A stretch of 64,000 nt of DNA from Haliscomenobacter sp. (GCA_016707205.1 JADJHZ010000008.1:167271-231270); one strand, 5' to 3'. Shown: positions 53,039-63,450, counted from the first letter of the stretch. Made by a program: numbers and translations. Notes: generated by a model not told the origin, from the letters alone.

Positions 53039-53151
53039 TAGTCCTTAGTCCATCGCCCCTCGTACTTCGTCCCTCGTCCATCGTCCTTCGTCCTTCGTCC
53101 TTCGTACATCGTACATCGTACATCGTACATCGTACATCGTCCCTCGCTCTA
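53039..53151. repeat. 16-unit heptamer array between convergent genes, locus G
   Basis: Starting at 53039 the plus strand has 16 contiguous heptamers: TAGTCCT, TAGTCCA, then TCGYNCN variants, including TCGTCCT three times and TCGTACA five times, ending TCGCTCT at 53150. The next base completes the TAG stop (53151-53149) of the minus-strand reductase. Unlike loci A-D most units carry no stop codon. The identical runs point to recent slippage. It is not a CRISPR array: the unit is too short and there are no spacers. Confidence 0.85.
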
Positions 53152-53667
53152 GCCTTTCATCCGGTAGGTCAGCTGCGCCAGTCCGCTGGAGTACGTTTTG
53201 ACGCCTTCCAGGTTGAACCAGCGCTCTGCCGGGATACCCGATCCGAATAACGGTATCCCCACGCCCAGGATAACGGGATGGATGGACAGGATCATTCGGT
53301 CGATCTGCCCGCAACTCAGGAGAATGGTATTCATCTGCCCGCCTCCTACCAGCCAGATGTCCTTTCCTTCTTCCTTTTTCAAACTGCGGACAAACGCCGG
53401 GATATCGCCGTGGACGTACTCGACATGGGGATTATGCGGAAGCCCATGTTTCCGGGAGAACACGTAATTTTTCTTGTCCGGATAGGGGAATTCTCCGAAG
53501 CCGAGAATATCCTTATAGGTTTTTTTGCCCATAAGGGTTGTATCGATGCTGTCGTAAAAATCGGAATATCCGTAGTCCTCGTCGTGAAACAACCAATCTA
53601 CCTGGCCATCGGGCCGCGCTATATAGCCATCCAGGCTGCTGGCAATGAACAATACGATCTGGCGCAT
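53149..53667 (-). CDS. Dihydrofolate reductase-like (RibD C-terminal) protein
   Basis: A 172-residue protein of the RibD_C/DHFR superfamily: RQIVLFIASSLDGYIARPDGQVDWLF at the N-terminus, LMGKKTYKDIL, KKEEGKDIWLVGGGQMNTILL (NADPH-binding Gly motif) and ILGVGIPLFGSG. These proteins are NADPH-dependent reductases of unknown substrate, related to YwjB/YyaP. The rest of the riboflavin pathway is absent here, so riboflavin synthesis is not implied. Convergent with the PIN toxin; the heptamer array reaches its stop codon. Confidence 0.9.
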   Translation of the reverse strand: MRQIVLFIASSLDGYIARPDGQVDWLFHDEDYGYSDFYDSIDTTLMGKKTYKDILGFGEFPYPDKKNYVFSRKHGLPHNPHVEYVHGDIPAFVRSLKKEEGKDIWLVGGGQMNTILLSCGQIDRMILSIHPVILGVGIPLFGSGIPAERWFNLEGVKTYSSGLAQLTYRMKG

Positions 53668-53708
53668 ATATATTAGCGTTTAAAGGGTTTACGGTACCTG
53701 TTTTTTTC

Positions 53709-55571
53709 CTACTTCCTGGCAGGAACGGCAAAAAGGGGAGGGGGCGTATCTTGAAAAGCCGTCTTTTTTTGGTAGATCCATCCCAGTTCGAGTATAGCCG
53801 CTTCGCCGTACAGGTTGCCCAGCAAGGTAATCGAGGAGGGGAGGTTGCGCCGATCCCATCCCGTTGGCAACGCCAGCGCCGGATGTCCCGTCAGGTTCGT
53901 AATCAGGTTTTGTTCGCTACCTGCGGGAGGGGCAAGCACGACTTCGAAATTTTTCATCAGGGCGTGCATAGCCTCGATGAGCGCTTTCCTGTGCCGGTTC
54001 GCCAGCAAATATTCCGGCGCAGGGATGAAGCGGGATTGACGCAGGGAATTAGCCCTCGATCCCCGGTGCTGCTCTTCGAGCAGGTCTACCTTCCCCGACC
54101 GGATCAGGTCGTCAAAAAAGGCGCCCGATTCAGCTCTTAAAATAATATCAAACGCACTGAAAGGGAACCCTTCAGGCAAAGACACTTCCTGAAGGGAAAC
54201 CCCCATTTGGCGAAACGCCTCCAATGCCGCCAGGTTATTCTTTCCGGCTCTCGTGGTATCTTTTTCAAAGGCCGATTTGAGATAGCCCACCCGGAAACTT
54301 TTTGGATCCCGGCCTGCATGAAATGCAAAAGGCGCATGTTCTACGGTGCGGTCTCTGCCGTCCTCCCCCCGGATAGCATCCAGAACCAAAGCGCAGTCGC
54401 GGGCATCCCGGCATATTGGGCCTACTTTATCCATGGTCCAGGAGAGGGTCATGACACCATACCTGCTAACCCGCCCATAAGTAGGCCTGAGCCCGGTTAC
54501 GCCACATCGGGCAGAAGGCGCGACGATGGAGCCCAGGGTTTCCGTCCCAATCGCAAAAGCGCATAAGCCCGCAGCAACCGCCGCCGCCGAGCCAGCCGAC
54601 GATCCGCTGGCGCCCAGAAGCGTATCCCAGGGATTTCGGGTTTGCCCTCCAAACCACACATCGCCCCGGGCCAGGGAACCGGAAGTCAGCTTCGCCAGCA
54701 AAACGGCTCCTGCCGAGTCCAATTGTTCGATCACCGATGCGGTATGATCGAGCATCTGGTTTTGATAAGGCGCCGATCCCCAGGTCGTCGGATAGCCGGG
54801 CAAAGCCATCAGGTCTTTCACCCCATAGGGAATGCCATGCAACGGACTGCGGTACCTGCCTTCGGCGATTTCGGCGTCCGCCTGCCGTGCCTGGCTGAGT
54901 GCCCGGTCTTCAAGTAAGGTGATCACCGCTTTTAAGGAAGGATCATATGTCTGTATCCGGTCGAGAAACAGCCGGGTTAACGATTCGGAGGTGATCTGCC
55001 GGCTGCGGATCAGGACCGCCAGCGCGGAAACCGGATAAAAGGCCAGCGCTTCCCGGTTTAACGGCAGCGCTGCGTTTTCCGAAAGGTTCCAGGCTGGTTC
55101 GTCCTTATGAACAGGCATCATAAATCCATCGGGCCGGGGGTCAAAGTACAAAGCCGGAGGCACTTGGTAGTCCAGCTTAAAGGAAGCCATCGTGTCGTAC
55201 CCTCTGAGATTACTGCCAAGGTACCGGTACATCGTGTCCCGGTAGTTTTTGGAAAACTCAAAGCCGATCATGCGCTGGGCCGAACGAATGTCGCGTCGGG
55301 AGAATTGGGGAAGCCGGTACACGTCGCAAGAGGCAACGGCTACCAGAAGCCCGGCTAAGAAAACAAGCAACACCACCTGCTCAAAAGGCAGGCAAAAGTG
55401 CTCCATTTTTTTCCATTTAATCATGATCGGCAGATAGGGAGGCCCCTCCTTTTGGTTATACTCCGGCGCTGGGGGCTTTGCCGTCTGCACCGATTGCTCG
55501 TCCTGCACGTGCTCTTGTTGGGCTGTCTCAAAGACCAATCTTTGCACGGCAGAAGTTTTCTTTTTCTTCAT
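53709..55571 (-). CDS. Amidase-signature hydrolase with N-terminal membrane anchor
   Basis: A 620-residue protein. A cytoplasmic or spacer N-terminus (1-60) is followed by a membrane segment or lipobox-like end (VVLLVFLAGLLVAVASC) and an extra region (about 80-190). The amidase domain (about 190-610) has the Ser-cisSer-Lys triad: Lys in IPYGVKDLMALPG, and the Ser pair in LGASGSSAGSAAAVAAGL. The family hydrolyses amides from small molecules to peptide ends. An internal ATG (MKKMEHFCLPFEQ-type region) could be the true start, since the first 50 residues look unusual for a lipoprotein. Substrate unknown. Confidence 0.85.
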   Translation of the reverse strand: MKKKKTSAVQRLVFETAQQEHVQDEQSVQTAKPPAPEYNQKEGPPYLPIMIKWKKMEHFCLPFEQVVLLVFLAGLLVAVASCDVYRLPQFSRRDIRSAQRMIGFEFSKNYRDTMYRYLGSNLRGYDTMASFKLDYQVPPALYFDPRPDGFMMPVHKDEPAWNLSENAALPLNREALAFYPVSALAVLIRSRQITSESLTRLFLDRIQTYDPSLKAVITLLEDRALSQARQADAEIAEGRYRSPLHGIPYGVKDLMALPGYPTTWGSAPYQNQMLDHTASVIEQLDSAGAVLLAKLTSGSLARGDVWFGGQTRNPWDTLLGASGSSAGSAAAVAAGLCAFAIGTETLGSIVAPSARCGVTGLRPTYGRVSRYGVMTLSWTMDKVGPICRDARDCALVLDAIRGEDGRDRTVEHAPFAFHAGRDPKSFRVGYLKSAFEKDTTRAGKNNLAALEAFRQMGVSLQEVSLPEGFPFSAFDIILRAESGAFFDDLIRSGKVDLLEEQHRGSRANSLRQSRFIPAPEYLLANRHRKALIEAMHALMKNFEVVLAPPAGSEQNLITNLTGHPALALPTGWDRRNLPSSITLLGNLYGEAAILELGWIYQKKTAFQDTPPPLFAVPARK

Positions 55572-55751
55572 AAAATCCGCAATTTTTATTGGAATTGAAA
55601 AAGAAAATATTTTAACCTCGGGGCGAAGCGGTCTTTTGAGACAGGCCCGAATACGGATCTTGCCCTAGTAAATTTCAGAAAATTTCCCGCGTTTCGAAAA
55701 CAAAAACCAAGATCCTTAAAAATTGCTATTTTCATCTGAAAATCCTTCAAC

Positions 55752-58015
55752 ATGAACCGCATTCGCCCATCAGCCTTCTTTGCGATCTTAGCCGCCGTCA
55801 TCAGCGGGCAGCCTCTTCTTTGGAGCCAGCCCTCCCCAAAAGAATCGCTTCTACGCTATGTGGATCCCTTTATGGGCACCGCAGCCCACGGGCATGTTTA
55901 TCCAGGCGCCACAGTGCCTTTTGGCATGGTCCAGCTTAGCCCGGATAATGGAACGCAAGGATGGGACTGGTGCGCTGGGTATAACTACGAGGACCAATCC
56001 GTGGTTGGATTTAGCCACACCCACCTGAGCGGAACCGGAATCGGAGACCTTTGCGATCTCCTGCTCATGCCTACCGTTAAACGGCACGATCTAACTCCGG
56101 TAATTCAGGACCCCAAGAAAAACCGTATGCTGCTACCTTCTCCCACAGCAAGGAAAGCGCTGGCCCGGGATACTATTCCATGACGATGGACAACGGGGTT
56201 CGGGCAGAACTGACTGCCAGCGCCTACTGCGGGGTGCATCGGTATCGGTTTCCTTCTCCGGATGCCGCTTCCCTCGTCATCGACCTGAGTTTTGCGATCA
56301 ACTGGGACCGCCCCACCGCGTCCAACCTCAAGTGGGAAAGCCCGACGCTGCTCACCGGCTACCGGCATTCCACCGGCTGGGCCAAGAGCCAGCGTTTCTT
56401 TTTCGCCATTGCATTCAGCCATCCGGTTCGGTCGATGGAGGTCGTGGACTCGGTTTGGCAGCGCACCGAACAATCTCAGGCAGGAGAGGGGACCAGGGCG
56501 CAACTATTCTTCTCCATCCCATCCCAGCAGGCTCTGGAAATTCAGGTTGGGATTTCCTCTGCCAGCGTGGAAGGGGCTCTGGCCGGCCTTGAAACCGTCA
56601 AAGGAAAATCGTTTGATCAGGTTCGCCGCGAGGCAGAAGGGGAATGGGAGAAGGAATTAGGAAAAATACGGTTCGAGAGCGCCGATCCATCTCTGAAAAC
56701 GTTGTTTTACACCTCCTTGTACCGCACCGCCCTTGCCCCGGTCCAGTTTTCAGATGCGCGGGGCGAGTACTGGGGGCCGGACGGGAAAATCCATCGCGCA
56801 GAAAATTACCGGCGCTACGACATCTTCTCTTTATGGGATACGTTCCGGGCAGCCAACCCGCTGTATACGCTTACCCAACCTGATAAGATCAACGACATGG
56901 TCCGGTCTTTGCTCGACCACTACCAGCAATATGGCCTGCTGCCCGTTTGGTCTTTGCTGGGCAACGAAACAAACACGATGACCGGCTATCACGCAGTACC
57001 GGTGCTGGTAGATGCCTATTTAAAAGGATTCCGGGACTACGACGCGGATTTGGCCTATCAATCGCTACTGACCAGTGCGGCCCAGAACATCCGGGGCAGC
57101 AATTTCTACCGGGAGTACGGGTATATCCCCTACGAAAAAGAGGGGGAATCGGTCACCAAAACCCTGGAGTATGGATTTGACGACTGGTGTATTGCCGAAA
57201 TGGCCCGGGCGTTGGGCAAGGCGGAAGATGAAAAGACCTTCCGGACCAGAGCAAAGGCCTACCACCACTTGTTTGACCCGCAAACCGGGTTCATGCGCGC
57301 CAAAAGGACGGATGGGTCCTGGAAAACGCCTTTTGACCCCAAATTTTCCGACCACAACTTTGATGTAGCAGAGTACACCGAGGGCAATGCCTGGCAGCAC
57401 TCCTGGTTTGTGCCGCACGATATCCCGGGATTAATTCAGTTGCACGGGGGCGATGCGCCTTTCATCCGGAAATTGGACCAGCTCTTTTCCGAATCTTCTG
57501 AAATCACAGGAGAGAATAAATCATCCGACATCTCCGGGTTGATCGGGCAGTACGCCCACGGCAATGAGCCCAGCCATCACATAGCTTATATGTACAACTA
57601 TGCCGGGGCGCCCTGGAAAAGCCAGGCGCAGGCGCGGCAGATCATGACCACGCAATACAACGCCACTCCTTCCGGGCTTTGCGGGAACGAGGATTGCGGC
57701 CAGATGTCTGCCTGGTATGTATTCAGCGCGTTGGGCATGTATCCGGTAAATCCCGCCTCCGGGGTATATGTACTCGGGAGCCCAATGTTCGACCAGGCGG
57801 AAATTCCCCTGGCAGGAGGCAAAACGTTCCGGCTGGAAGCGCTAAACAACGGGCCGCAACACCCGTATATCCAGTCGGCAACCCTGAACGGACAGAAACT
57901 CAAGCGGAGTTTTATTACGCACCAGGAGGTTCTGGCAGGAGGAACGCTGGTTCTGGCGATGGGTCCGCAGCCCAACACCCGGTTGTGGCGCCAAAAATCA
58001 GGCCGGCCAAAATAG
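55752..58015 (+). CDS. GH92 family alpha-1,2-mannosidase-like glycosidase (frameshifted)
   Basis: Two frames form one gene of about 755 codons. Signal peptide ends LLWSQ. The N-terminal domain has VDPFMGTAAHGHVYPGATVPFGMVQLSPDN; the catalytic domain has YDIFSLWDTFRAANPLYTL, GNEDCGQMSAWYVFSALGMYPV and GLCGNEDCGQ, all GH92 hallmarks (Ca-dependent exo-mannosidases). The break is at 56126, where adding one T restores KKNRYAATFSHSKESAGPGYYSM. A homopolymer loss is likely. No polysaccharide utilisation locus surrounds it, so the glycan source is unclear. Secretion to the periplasm or surface follows from the signal peptide. Confidence 0.88.
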
Positions 58016-58123
58016 GGGCGGCGATTTATTTCCCTGGAAAATCCTCAGGTTACCAATTTTTGCTCTACCTTGCGGGCTCAAATTGTTTGGTTAACAGATA
58101 ACCGCAGCTTAATAGTTTTTTCC

Positions 58124-58775
58124 ATGGACTTAGCCAGGTATATTGATCACACCTTACTCCGCGCCGATTGTAACGAATCGGATATTCGCGCCCTTTGCCA
58201 GGAAGCCATCGAGCATGGGTTTGCCGCCGTTTGCGTTCCTCCATACTTTGTTGCATTGGTGCGCCACCTGCTCGAACAGCACAACAGTAAACTCGTATTA
58301 GCCACCGTTGTGGGGTTCCCGTTCGGGTATTCCAGCACCCCGTCGAAGGTAGAGGAGATCAAAAAAGCCGTAGACGAGGGAGCGGATGAGATCGACGCCG
58401 TCATCAACCTGTGCGCGGTAAAAAGCGGCCAGTGGAGTTTTGTAGAGAACGATATTGACAGCATGTGCACGGCAGCCCGGCTACGGGGAAAAAAGATCAA
58501 GATCGCCCTGGAGACGGCCCTCCTGTCCGAAGAAGAAATCCGCCGGCTAGCCATCATCCTGTTAGCCGCTCAGCCCGATTTTGTCAAAACCTCAACCGGA
58601 TTTCATGGCAGCCCCACCTTACAAACCGTTCACTTGCTTAAAGAAAGCCTGGGGAACCAGATTCCGATCAGCGCATCAGGGGCATCTTGACCTCCGGCAG
58701 GAAGCGGAAGCCTTTATAGAAGCCGGCGTGCAGCGAATCGGCACGTCCTCCGGGGTCTTGCTGGTGAAACGCTAA
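58124..58775 (+). CDS. deoC: Deoxyribose-phosphate aldolase (frameshifted)
   Basis: A class I aldolase splitting 2-deoxyribose-5-phosphate into acetaldehyde and glyceraldehyde-3-phosphate. ATG 58124 gives MDLARYIDHTLLRAD, with EIDAVINLCAVKSGQW and the Schiff-base Lys155 in DFVKTSTGF. Near the end the frame breaks; two single-base additions, in GGGG at 58679-58682 and TT at 58687-58688, restore SGGIFDLRQEAEAFIEAGVQRIGTSSG, the phosphate-binding end of the family. Reconstructed length is about 218 residues, which is normal. Both changes are homopolymer losses, so the intact enzyme is expected in the organism. Confidence 0.88.
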
Positions 58776-58859
58776 CTTTTGCCGGCAAGATAGCCGGGGA
58801 ATAACCCCAACCTTCGATACCCAAGCCCTGAATACCTTCCCTTTTTCGCCAGGCTTTGG

Positions 58860-58867
58860 TATATTTG
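58860..58867 (+). promoter_or_regulatory. Promoter -7 box TATATTTG before the SPOR gene
   Basis: A perfect TAnnTTTG element 19 nt before the ATG at 58886. No clear -33 element is present, but the box and short leader fit a promoter for the SPOR-rodA group. Confidence 0.5.
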
Positions 58868-58885
58868 CATACAAATCAAACGCGT

Positions 58886-59293
58886 ATGTTTCGTTTATGG
58901 GCGCTGTTCCTGCTTTTCATGCCTGCTTTCGCACCGCTTTTCGGCCAACGCGGCGTCTCCTTCAGGGAAACGCTGGAGGTAGAAGGCGTGATGAAAAATT
59001 ACATTCAAACCAACCGGGCAACTTCGTTCCTCAAGGGATGGAGGGTCCAGATCTTGTCCACCACCGACAGGGAGCGCATGGAACAGGTCCGGAATTCTTT
59101 TCGGGCTCAGTATCCCTACCTGGCGCTCTCCTGGGTACACAACCGGCCTTACTATATGCTCCGGGCAGGGGCTTTTACCGACAAACTGGAAGCTATGCGG
59201 CTCCAGCAGTTCTTGCGCCCATACTACCCAAGCGCGTATCTCATACAGGACACCGAGATCGAACCAGCCCAATTGTTAGGGTCAATTAATTAA
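58886..59293 (+). CDS. SPOR-domain protein
   Basis: A 135-residue secreted protein: signal peptide (LWALFLLFMPAFAPLFGQ) and a SPOR domain (about 60-125; GWRVQILSTTDRERMEQVRNSF...HNRPYYMLRAGAFTDKLEAMRLQQFLRPYYPSAYLIQD). SPOR domains bind peptidoglycan stripped of stem peptides at division sites. It is followed immediately by the rodA region (TAA then ATG), so a role in wall synthesis or remodelling is consistent. Start ATG 58886. Confidence 0.88.
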   Translation: MFRLWALFLLFMPAFAPLFGQRGVSFRETLEVEGVMKNYIQTNRATSFLKGWRVQILSTTDRERMEQVRNSFRAQYPYLALSWVHNRPYYMLRAGAFTDKLEAMRLQQFLRPYYPSAYLIQDTEIEPAQLLGSIN

Positions 59294-59301
59294 ATGCATC
59301 C

Positions 59302-60698
59302 ATGCTAGCTTAGGCTGGGGGAACCCGAAATCTCGACTGGACAACGCTTTCCGTCTACCTGGGAATGGTCATCCTGGGGTGGCTGATGATTTATGCGGTC
59401 ACCGCTGCTGAAGTGGAGCGGGTGGGGTTTCTGGGTTCCACTGCAGGGAAACAGGCCATTTGGATGGGCATTTCTTTTTTTGCTCTGGTCGTCATTTACT
59501 CCATCGATTGGAAATTCTGGCAGACCTTTGCCTTTTTAATTTATGGCCTGACGCTTTTGTCCTTGTTTGGGGTACTGGTGTTTGGCTCCAATATTAAAGG
59601 AGCGACTTCCTGGTACACGTTTGGAGGGGCATCCATTCAGCCTTCGGAGTTTGCCAAGTTCGGCACAGCACTGGCCATTTCCGCGTATTTAGGCTCCTAC
59701 AAAACGAGTTTAAAAAAATATTCCAACCAACTGTTGTCGATCCTGCTGATCACTTTTCCTGCGGGTGTGATTTTGCTTCAACCAGACATGGGATCGGCGC
59801 TTGTTTTTTCCTCCTTTTTGATCGCCTTATACAGGGAAGGGCTTTCTCCGGGTTACTTTTGGATCGGCGGGTTTATTGCAGCCTCCTGATCGCAGGCCTG
59901 GTATTTGCTCCGGCGGATATCGCGCTGGTTATGCTGGTATTGGCTGCCAGCATCATCGCCTACCGAATGCCCCGAAGAAGGTGGTGGCTTGGCGGAGTAC
60001 TGGCGCTTGGCGTTACCGCATTTTCCTCCGTTCGGGCGAGCAGGCCAAATATATCGTCCCGGGCCTGGCCGCCGTTTTTGGGCTGCTCGGTCTGTATTAT
60101 TGGAGCCGGAAAGGCCCCCGCCAGGTAGGGCCGATAACCCTTGCTCTGGCTGTTGGCATAGGCTTGTCTTTTGCAGCAACTACAGCTTCAACAATTTCCT
60201 TAAGCCCCCACCAACAAGACCGGATCAACGTTTGGCTCAACCCGTCCAAGTGCGACCCCAGAGGCTCCCTGTACAACCTCATGCAATCCAAAATGGCGAT
60301 CAGTTCCGGCGGGTTTCAAGGTAAGGGGTTCCTTCAGGGCAAAATGACCAAGTTGAGCTATGTTCCCGGAGCAATCGACCGATTTTATTTTTTGCACGAT
60401 TGGAGAAGAGCAAGGCTTCATCGGCAGTTTTGCTATCATTGCCTTGTTTCTCACGCTGGTCGTCCGGCTTACGATCATTGCGGAACGGCAGCGTTCCGCT
60501 TTTTCGAGGATTTACGCCTACTGTCTGGCCGGGATATTCTTCGTCCACTTTTTTGTAAACATTGGTATGACCATGGGTTTGGTGCCCATTATCGGCATCC
60601 CGCTGCCCTTCATCAGCAAGGGAGGGTCCGCTTTGCTCAGCTTCTCGATAATGATTGGGGTTATGTTGAAACTCGACCGGCACCGGTACAACCTCTGA
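59302..60698 (+). CDS. rodA: Rod shape-determining protein RodA (several frameshifts)
   Basis: A SEDS-family membrane glycosyltransferase that polymerises peptidoglycan during elongation. Recognisable in pieces: NLDWTTLSVYLGMVILGWLMIYAV, FGSNIKGATSWYTFGGASIQPSEFAKFGTALAISAYL (catalytic-loop region), LLQPDMGSALVFSSF, and SYVPEQSTDFIFCTIGEEQGFIGS, GLVPIIGIPLPFISKGGSALLSF. Breaks: an in-frame TAG at 59311, CC at 59885, TTTT at 60021, and an extra C in CCC at 60365-60367. Each is repaired by one base. The start is uncertain: ATG 59294 directly after the SPOR stop, ATG 59302 (chosen, same frame) or ATG 59365. It precedes tgt. The gene itself is surely rodA; the errors are likely technical. Confidence 0.85.
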
Positions 60699-60735
60699 GA
60701 ACCATATCCGCTTTACTCCGAAATGAATTACTGCT

Positions 60736-61870
60736 TTGTTTGAATTTACCATAGACCATCGCGATCCCGGTTCTTCCGCACGGGCGGGAACCATACAAAC
60801 GGCGCACGGGACGATCGCCACCCCGATCTTTATGCCGGTTGGGACGGCGGGCAGCGTCAAAGCCGTACACCAATACGAGCTGAAAGAAGCGATCGGAGCC
60901 CAGATCATTCTCGGCAACACCTACCATCTATATTTGCGGCCTGGGGTAGACGTGCTGGAGCAAGCCGGCGGCCTCCACCGGTTCAACAGCTGGGACAGGC
61001 CGATTCTTACCGATAGCGGAGGCTATCAGGTGTATTCCCTTAGCCATAAGCGAAAAATAACCGAGGAAGGCGTTCGGTTCAGCTCCCATATCGATGGCTC
61101 AGCGCACTTCTTCACCCCGGAACTAGCCGTAGACATTCAGCGCCAAATCGGCGCGGATATCATTATGGCCTTCGACGAATGCACCCCGTATCCCTGCGAT
61201 TACCGCTACGCCAAAACCTCCATGGAACTTACCCACCGCTGGCTGGGAAGGTGCTGCGAGCGTTTTGATCAAACGGAAGGCCTCTATGGGTACGGGCAAA
61301 CGCTGTTTCCGATCGTCCAGGGAAGCACCTACCGCGACCTGCGCAAGATTTCCGCGGAAACCATCGCTTCGTTCGACCGGCCCGCCAACGCTATCGGAGG
61401 ACTTTCGGTGGGAGAACCTGCCGAAGACATGTACGAAATGACCGATCTCGTCTGCCAAATTCTTCCCGCCAGCAAACCCAGATACCTGATGGGCGTGGGC
61501 ACCCCCGTCAACATCCTCGAATGCATTGCCCTGGGCATCGATATGTTCGACTGCGTTCTCCCCACGCGCAATGCCCGCCATGGGCTGCTGTATACCGCTA
61601 ATGGCATTATTAACATCAAAAAACCTGAAGTGGAAAACCGATTTCAGCCCGATTGACGAAACCAGCCCCTGCACCAGCAGCCGGTTTTACACCAAAGCCT
61701 ACCTGCGCCACCTCATCCACAGCCAGGAAATCCTCGGCGCCCAAATTGCCACCCTCCACAACCTGAGCTTTTTCCTTTGGCTGGTGGGCGAAGCGCGGAA
61801 GAAAATTGCGGAGGGCGTCTTCCTGGAATGGAAAAACCAAATCGCTCCTGCCCTGGAACAAAGGCTATGA
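60736..61870 (+). CDS. tgt: tRNA-guanine (queuine) transglycosylase (frameshifted)
   Basis: Exchanges guanine-34 in GUN-anticodon tRNAs for the queuosine precursor. Motifs: Asp93 in LTDSGGYQVYSLS, VQGSTYRDLR, GGLSVGE, and nucleophile Asp in GIDMFDCVLPTRNARHG. A six-A run at 61618-61623 shifts the frame; with five A the reading NIKNLKWKTDFSPIDETSP...KAYLRHLIHSQEILGAQIATLHNL continues to the end. The canonical Cys zinc ligands before the AYLRHL motif are not present, which from memory is normal in Bacteroidota. Start at TTG 60736 (MFEFTIDHRD) because no ATG fits. lptG/lptF follows. Confidence 0.9.
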
Positions 61871-62011
61871 CCCACGCCGGTTCCTGCAACGCCAAGGAGG
61901 TTCGTTTCCCGGCGGAAAAGCGGCTTGTGAAGACTTTACGCAAAATACCGCGGCTTACGGCGCAATAAATTCCAAACCGTCATGATTTTGTGGAATGAGA
62001 AATCCGAGTCC

Positions 62012-63098
62012 ATGCTAAAGCTCCTCGACCTGTATATTATCCGAAAGTTTATCTCCACTTTTTTTTCACGGTGCTGATCTTCACCATGATCTCGGTCATC
62101 ATCGATTTCAGCGAAAGGTGGAAAATTTATCGAAGAGCCGATAACCCTGGCAGAGATCCTGCTGGAATATTACCCCAGCTTTATCCTGTACATCTCGGGC
62201 TTGCTATGGCCCTTATTCACCCTGATCGCGGTGATCTTTTCACCTCCCGCCTGGCGTTCAACTCCGAAGTCATCTCTATTCTGAACGCAGGGGTCAGTTT
62301 TAACCGGTTTATGCGCCCTTACCTGTTTTCCGCAGGCCTGCTTACCTTCCTCTATCTGCTGGGAACCCATTTTTTCATTCCCTGGGGAAACACCCATATG
62401 CTCCGGATCATTTATACCTATATCCAAAAAGACGAAAACAAAGCCAAGGTCCGGGATGTCCATCTTTTTGTGGAGCCCGGAAAAAAAGTGTACATTGGAT
62501 ATTACAGCAAGGGAGATAGCAGCGCCCGGGATTTCCGGATCGAATCCTTCCGGGGGCAAAAGCTCATTCATTTACTGAAGGCCGACCGGGCAGAATGGCA
62601 AGACAGCACCCAAAAATGGAGACTTTACGACTACGAAACCCGGTCGTTTGAAGACTCGCTGCGCGAAACCTTCCACATAGGCTTAGGGCAACAACTGGAC
62701 ACGGTGTTGAACATCGACCCCAGCGATTTTGTCGACTACTCCGGCCAGCAGAGCATGATGAGTACCGTCGCCTTGGTGCGGCATATCCACAAACAAAAGA
62801 TCCGGGGTTCAGGAAACTTCCGCAAATACAGCCTCGAGCTGCACCGCCGCACCGCCGCACCGCTCCCCCTTTTCATCCTCACCATCATCGGGATGGCCAT
62901 CGCAGCCCGAAAGGTTAGGGGAGAATAGGCTCCACCTGGCTGTTGGAATCGGCCTGGGCGCCGCTTATATCTTCCTCTCCAAATTCGCTTCCCACCTTCG
63001 CCCTGGGCAGTAACTTGCCTACCTGGCTGGGCGCCTGGTTTCCCAACCTGATCTTTATGGGCATTGCCTTCTTGCTCCTTCAGCGAGCCCAAAAATAA
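62012..63098 (+). CDS. LptF/LptG-family LPS export permease (many frameshifts)
   Basis: An inner-membrane permease of the Lpt system (YjgP/YjgQ). Reconstructed segments: MLKLLDLYIIRKFISTFF, ITLAEILLEYYPSFILYISGLLWPLFTLIAVIFFTSRLAFNSEVISILNAGVSFNRFMRPYL, a periplasmic jelly-roll region (KVYIGYYSKGDSSARDFRIESF), and LPLFILTIIGMAIAARKVRGGIGLHLAVGIGLGAAYIFLSKFASTFALGSNLPTWLGAWFPNLIFM. Indels are needed in runs at 62059-62066, 62114-62116, 62126-62128, 62237-62240, 62918-62921, near 62930 and near 62987. It follows tgt, the usual Bacteroidota order. An in-frame upstream ATG at 61982 would add ten residues. Most likely intact in the organism. Confidence 0.82.
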
Positions 63099-63450
63099 GC
63101 ATTCTTGTTTTCGGACTTCTTTCTTATTCCTACTTAGACAAAACCAGGCATCTCCTTTCCTAAACAACCCATTTTCAATGGCTTGTTTAACTTTCTCGTC
63201 CTATTCAAAGCAAAACGTTCCACAGAGTCTTTTTTATTTTCATTTTTTTTTGAAAAAAATATACAAAAAATCAATTCACTAAAATTTATCTTAATAATTA
63301 ACTATAAGCTATTTATAAATTAAAATAATATTGTTTTTCAATTTTAACATTTAGCGACGAGTCCTAATTCTTGCATTTTGTTTAGCATGTGCTTATCTTT
63401 GCTTCAACAAAATAAAAACCAAAGGTTAAACCTTAAACAAAATAACGATC
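63099..63450 (+). promoter_or_regulatory. AT-rich 352-nt gap with sigma factor promoter
   Basis: No gene or RNA is recognisable between the lpt permease stop and the sigma factor. 63240-63350 is extremely AT-rich, which could be an upstream element or curved DNA. A good promoter lies at the right end: TTG (63371-63373), 20-nt spacer, TATCTTTG (63394-63401), giving a leader of about 45 nt to ATG 63451. Confidence 0.55.
63394..63401 (+). promoter_or_regulatory. Promoter -7 box TATCTTTG of the second sigma factor gene
   Basis: Perfect TAnnTTTG with TTG exactly 20 nt upstream, the same geometry as the hppA and blaI-like promoters in this window. Confidence 0.6.

Noticed and set aside
53039..53150. 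CRISPR array
   Set aside because: Units are 7 nt with no spacers, and no cas genes are present.
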